DNA from: JAAGZL01 sp050297535
GTDB taxonomy: Bacteria; Pseudomonadota; Gammaproteobacteria; Chromatiales; Chromatiaceae
DNA length: 10,198 nt
Assembly: GCA_050297535.1 (NCBI GenBank)
Contig: JBNKSV010000061.1
Location: 1-10,198, forward strand
Reading direction: 5' to 3'
In this document: in pieces, positions 8,261 to 10,198 of the stretch
Numbering within the stretch: position 1 is the stretch's first letter
How the letters are laid out: the number at the start of each line of letters is the position of its first letter
Program-made: the position numbers and the translations under genes
The notes under the pieces: generated by a model
The model's input: the letters and a program-made list of their open reading frames with translations, nothing else
The model's database searches: none
What the model was told of the DNA's origin: nothing

Positions 8261-8571
8261 GCGAGAAACCTATACCGGTAAACGTAAAAATACTCGACAA
8301 AGAGTACCTGATCGCGTGCCAACCTGAAGAGCAATCCACCCTGCTTGAAAGCGCGCGCCACCTAGACCAAAAGATGCGTGAAATCCGTGACGGTGGCAAG
8401 ATAATCGGGACGGATCGCATAGCCGTAATGGCTGCCCTGAATATAGCCCACGAACTGCTTGAACATAAACGGGATGCCAAATCCGGAGACATGTCCACCA
8501 GCAAACGCCTTCTGATGCTACAGAGCAAAATTGAAAATGCCCTCTCGGTGAATAAACAACTAGAATTTTAG
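8257..8571 (+). CDS. zapA: Cell division protein ZapA
   Basis: This 104-residue protein bundles and stabilises FtsZ filaments at the division ring. It shows the ZapA pattern: an N-terminal beta-sheet domain VNVKILDKEYLIACQPEEQSTLL (about 8-30), ARHLDQKMREIRD (about 33-45), the signature TDRIAVMAALNIAHELL (about 52-68), then a C-terminal coiled coil used for tetramerisation. Length is typical. The start is GTG inside the stop of the preceding coiled-coil gene (GTGA overlap), and the conserved beta strand begins within ten residues of it. The order coiled-coil gene, zapA, 6S RNA, fau is the standard gammaproteobacterial one. Confidence 0.93.
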   Translation: MSEKPIPVNVKILDKEYLIACQPEEQSTLLESARHLDQKMREIRDGGKIIGTDRIAVMAALNIAHELLEHKRDAKSGDMSTSKRLLMLQSKIENALSVNKQLEF

Positions 8572-8626
8572 AAGAAAAAGCGCTAGCGTTATAAGTAGGA
8601 TCACATCAGCAACTAGTCTGATGAGA

Positions 8627-8632
8627 TATACA
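8627..8632 (+). promoter_or_regulatory. Candidate -10 box for 6S RNA
   Basis: TATACA lies about 9-10 bases before the inferred 6S RNA 5' end near 8641. The -35 region near 8604-8609 (CATCAG) is weak. The position agrees with a dedicated 6S promoter in the zapA-ssrS gap. Confidence 0.5.
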
Positions 8633-8640
8633 CCGGTTAT

Positions 8641-8829
8641 GGACATTCCCTGTGGTGTACGTCAGCAAATCGGGTATTTTCTTGAGCCTACTCAATGCCC
8701 TGGGGACAAAATGCTGAAGCCAGTGTGCAAGTCCACTGCGAGTGGAAAGCCTTAGGCGGAACTGTTGTCCCCACTTGAACCTACCGGTTCAAGAACGATG
8801 ATACGCGACGGCACCTACGGGGGATGTCT
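8641..8829 (+). ncRNA. ssrS: 6S RNA
   Basis: 6S RNA mimics an open promoter and sequesters sigma-70 RNA polymerase in stationary phase. The interval shows the expected fold. A long closing stem pairs 8642-8663 with 8807-8828, broken only by single-base bulges. Above it is a large central bubble whose 3' side carries a perfect 8-bp hairpin, CTTGAACC/GGTTCAAG (8774-8781 with 8786-8793), matching the well-known CCTTGAACC hairpin of E. coli 6S. An apical arm is closed by GGGGACAA (8702-8709) with TTGTCCCC (8765-8772) and contains a CCACT/AGTGG hairpin (8733-8745). AAGCCTTA followed by AACTG also resembles E. coli. The length of about 188 nt is close to the 184 of E. coli, and the zapA-fau location is diagnostic. 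The ends are inferred from the stem. Confidence 0.93.
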
Positions 8830-8855
8830 TCTTACTTCTTTCGGACTACCTAAAC

Positions 8856-9455
8856 TTGTACGACCAGAATACGCTTAGACGCCGGATACGCGCACAAAGA
8901 CGTTCGCTGTCGCACAGACAACAAAAGGGCAACGCCTTAGCCGCAGGTAAGCTACTTGCCAATTCACAACTATTTCGCAACAGCAGAAATGTCGCTATTT
9001 ACATAGAGAACGATGGTGAGATTGGTGCCAGCCATTTATTGGCAACGATCAGGAGACAAAAAAAGCGCTGCTATCTTCCTGCTCTCAGACCTATGCTACC
9101 GAACAGATTATGGTTTGCTGAATTTAGAATCGGGGATAGGTTATCCATCAATAGATACGGCATACCAGAGCCTGATGTACGTAAACGCAAGCCAATTTCA
9201 CCACAAGGTCTTGATCTTATAATAGTGCCCTTAGTGGCTTTTGATCGGCACTGCAACAGACTAGGTATGGGGGGAGGTTTCTATGATAGAACACTTTCCT
9301 ATCTTGCAGTCAGAAACAAATGGCACAAACCGAGGCTTATCGGGTTCGCCCATGATCTGCAAAGAGTGCATTCCATACAAACCAACCCATGGGATATTTC
9401 ATTAGATGGAGTCGTTACTGAGTCAAACTTCTACAGACAGACTCAACTCAAATAG
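8856..9455 (+). CDS. fau: 5-formyltetrahydrofolate cyclo-ligase (YgfA)
   Basis: This 199-residue enzyme uses ATP to convert 5-formyl-THF to 5,10-methenyl-THF, returning this storage form to the folate pool; glycine cleavage nearby feeds the same pool. The N-terminal basic helix LRRRIRAQRRSL (7-18) is the usual phosphate-binding start. YGIPEP is at 101-106 and DLIIVPLVAFD is at 120-130. The conserved RLGMGGGFYDRTL at 135-147 forms the nucleotide-binding signature. The only start before the conserved helix is TTG at 8856: the frame runs back to a TGA at 8799 with no ATG or GTG. It begins about 27 bases after the 6S RNA, as in the E. coli ssrS-ygfA dicistron. Its codons look more A/T-rich than those of the gcv genes. 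Confidence 0.92.
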   Translation: MYDQNTLRRRIRAQRRSLSHRQQKGNALAAGKLLANSQLFRNSRNVAIYIENDGEIGASHLLATIRRQKKRCYLPALRPMLPNRLWFAEFRIGDRLSINRYGIPEPDVRKRKPISPQGLDLIIVPLVAFDRHCNRLGMGGGFYDRTLSYLAVRNKWHKPRLIGFAHDLQRVHSIQTNPWDISLDGVVTESNFYRQTQLK

Positions 9456-9584
9456 AAACTTTGAATTTGAAGTCCATAATAAAACTAAAATTTATTTTAA
9501 TTTCGTTACTAAAACACTGGTATTTTTAAAATACTTTATTATACTCTTTACTGAATTTCGCTAACTAAGTTTTGGAGGGGACAA
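9456..9584 (+). promoter_or_regulatory. AT-rich promoter region and ribosome binding site of the histone-like gene
   Basis: This 129-base gap is strikingly A/T-rich compared with the flanking genes. It contains TATACT at 9540-9545, a good -10 match, and an alternative TAAAAT at 9527-9532. Neither has a strong -35. A perfect 15-bp AT palindrome, GTATTTT-T-AAAATAC, lies at 9520-9534, just upstream of the preferred -10, and could be an operator. A very strong Shine-Dalgarno, GGAGG (9574-9578), sits 6 bases before the ATG and suggests high expression. Confidence 0.6.
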
Positions 9585-10082
9585 ATGGCAACCAAGAAGA
9601 CAGTAACCAAGAAGAAGGCTCCTGCAAAAAAAGCAGTGGCCAAGAAGACAGTAGCAAAGAAAAAGGTAACTGCAAAGAAAGCAGTGGCCAAGAAAAAAGT
9701 TGCAAAGAAAAAGGCGCCTGTCAAAAAATCTGTCGCTAAAAAGAAAGTAGCAAAAAAGGCCCCGGCTAAAAAGAAAGCCGTAGCCAAGAAAGCACCCGCC
9801 AAGAAGACAGCCGCCAAGAAGGCGCCAGCCAAAAAGAAGGTAGCCAAGAAGGCGCCAGCCAAAAAGAAGGTAGCGAAGAAAAAAGTTGTTAAAAAAGCTG
9901 TCGCTAAAAAGAAGGTAGCAAAGAAGAAGGTTGTGAAAAAAGCCGTTACAAAGAAGGCCGCGCCTAAAAAGAAGGTGACGAAGAAAAAGGCCGCACCTAA
10001 AAAGAAGGCAGCAGCAAAAAAGACCGTTGCTAAAAAGCCTACTCTTAGGCCGCGCAAGGTCACGCCACGCAAGAAGCAGTAA
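9585..10082 (+). CDS. Lysine-rich histone H1-like DNA-binding protein (AKKxxAKK repeats)
   Basis: This 165-residue protein is low-complexity throughout: about 75 residues are lysine, the rest mostly Ala, Val, Pro and Thr, with no Asp, Glu, Cys or aromatic residue. The repeating pattern is AKK/AKKK with spacers such as APAKK, AVAKK and KVVKK, as in the C-terminal tails of eukaryotic H1, Bordetella BpH1 and Pseudomonas AlgP. It should be extended and bind DNA or RNA by charge, probably in the nucleoid. The last 15 residues (PTLRPRKVTPRKKQ region) switch to Arg/Pro. Residues 77-86 and 87-96 are identical (AKKAPAKKKV). The strong Shine-Dalgarno and downstream terminator show a monocistronic, probably well expressed gene. 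A specific ortholog name such as algP is not justified, because the AlgP N-terminal domain is absent. Confidence 0.88.
   Translation: MATKKTVTKKKAPAKKAVAKKTVAKKKVTAKKAVAKKKVAKKKAPVKKSVAKKKVAKKAPAKKKAVAKKAPAKKTAAKKAPAKKKVAKKAPAKKKVAKKKVVKKAVAKKKVAKKKVVKKAVTKKAAPKKKVTKKKAAPKKKAAAKKTVAKKPTLRPRKVTPRKKQ
9813..9872 (+). repeat. Exact tandem duplication of 30 bp inside the histone-like gene
   Basis: The 30-base unit at 9813-9842 is repeated without change at 9843-9872, encoding AKKAPAKKKV twice. Because even synonymous positions agree, the duplication is likely recent, from slippage or unequal recombination in a repetitive coding region. The unit is a multiple of three, so gain or loss keeps the frame. 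Confidence 0.9.
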
Positions 10083-10110
10083 TACTTAGATCCTTCTAAG
10101 AACCACCAGG

Positions 10111-10144
10111 CCAAGGCCCGCATATGCGGGCCTTGGCTTTTTTG
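10111..10144 (+). terminator. Rho-independent terminator of the histone-like gene
   Basis: A perfect 26-bp palindrome, CCAAGGCCCGCAT/ATGCGGGCCTTGG (10111-10136), gives a GC-rich stem with a short CATATG-centred loop, followed by a run of T at 10138-10143. It lies 29 bases after the stop codon. It has few A residues on its left flank, so it is best as a plus-strand terminator. Confidence 0.94.
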
Positions 10145-10151
10145 TAAATAA

Positions 10152-10198
10152 TCAATGAGATATTTTTCGCACCCGTAACGTGACCAAACCTTCTGTCC
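10152..10198 (-). CDS. Possible C-terminal fragment of a convergent gene (unidentified)
   Basis: On the minus strand one frame reads TEGLVTLRVRKISH and then stops at TGA (10154-10152), just before the terminator. The other frames that I read run open through the terminator, which a real gene is unlikely to do. The fragment has only 14 residues and I cannot identify it; it may be non-coding. Confidence 0.25.
   Translation of the reverse strand, partial: TEGLVTLRVRKISH

Noticed and set aside
9585..10082. AlgP as the name for the lysine-rich protein
   Set aside because: Only the lysine-rich tail resembles AlgP. The N-terminal AlgP domain is absent and low-complexity similarity does not prove orthology.
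9548..10123. A 191-codon minus-strand frame of Ala/Phe/Leu-rich repeats that looks like a membrane protein
   Set aside because: It is the reverse complement of AAG/AAA lysine codons (giving Phe and Leu). The plus strand has the strong ribosome site, promoter and terminator.

Overview
The window looks like a gammaproteobacterial chromosome segment of core genes. The right half follows the order known from Escherichia coli and Pseudomonas: ygfB-pepP read leftward, and a small coiled-coil gene, zapA, 6S RNA and fau (ygfA) read rightward. Next to this lies a glycine cleavage operon with a split P protein (gcvT-gcvH-gcvPA-gcvPB) followed by dgkA. The split P protein, moderate GC content and dispersed palindromes fit a Chromatiales-like or sulfur-oxidiser-type gammaproteobacterium, but that placement is inference.

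Layout. At 1-801 (minus) is the N-terminal 267 residues of a PfkB-family (adenosine kinase-like) sugar kinase that runs off the left edge. At 802-901 is an inverted pair of a GGGGTCAGAGCCC repeat. From 902 to 5878 (minus, transcribed right to left) lie gcvT, gcvH, gcvPA, gcvPB and dgkA. A second repeat family sits between gcvT and gcvH, and a solo copy of the first repeat sits between gcvPA and gcvPB. At 5958-7813 (minus) are pepP and ygfB, which overlap by 4 bp. At 7814-8029 is a divergent promoter region. At 8030-8571 (plus) are the coiled-coil gene and zapA, also overlapping by 4 bp. At about 8641-8829 is 6S RNA, followed closely by fau at 8856-9455, which has a TTG start. At 9585-10082 (plus) is a lysine-rich, histone H1-like protein behind an AT-rich promoter region, ending in a strong intrinsic terminator. 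The last 47 bases may hold the C-terminus of a convergent gene.

How the genes work together. GcvT, GcvH and GcvPA/PB decarboxylate glycine and pass its methylene carbon to tetrahydrofolate. Fau (5-formyl-THF cyclo-ligase) returns 5-formyl-THF to the one-carbon pool, so two parts of folate C1 metabolism lie within 5 kb. ZapA (Z-ring), 6S RNA (RNA polymerase holoenzyme decoy) and the histone-like protein (nucleoid) are growth-state functions.

I found no defence system, phage, integron or other clearly novel system. The points most worth a second look are the absence of ubiH/ubiI between pepP and gcvT, the two palindromic repeat families inside and beside the gcv operon, the internally duplicated lysine-rich histone-like gene, and the 6S RNA/fau junction with its non-ATG start.
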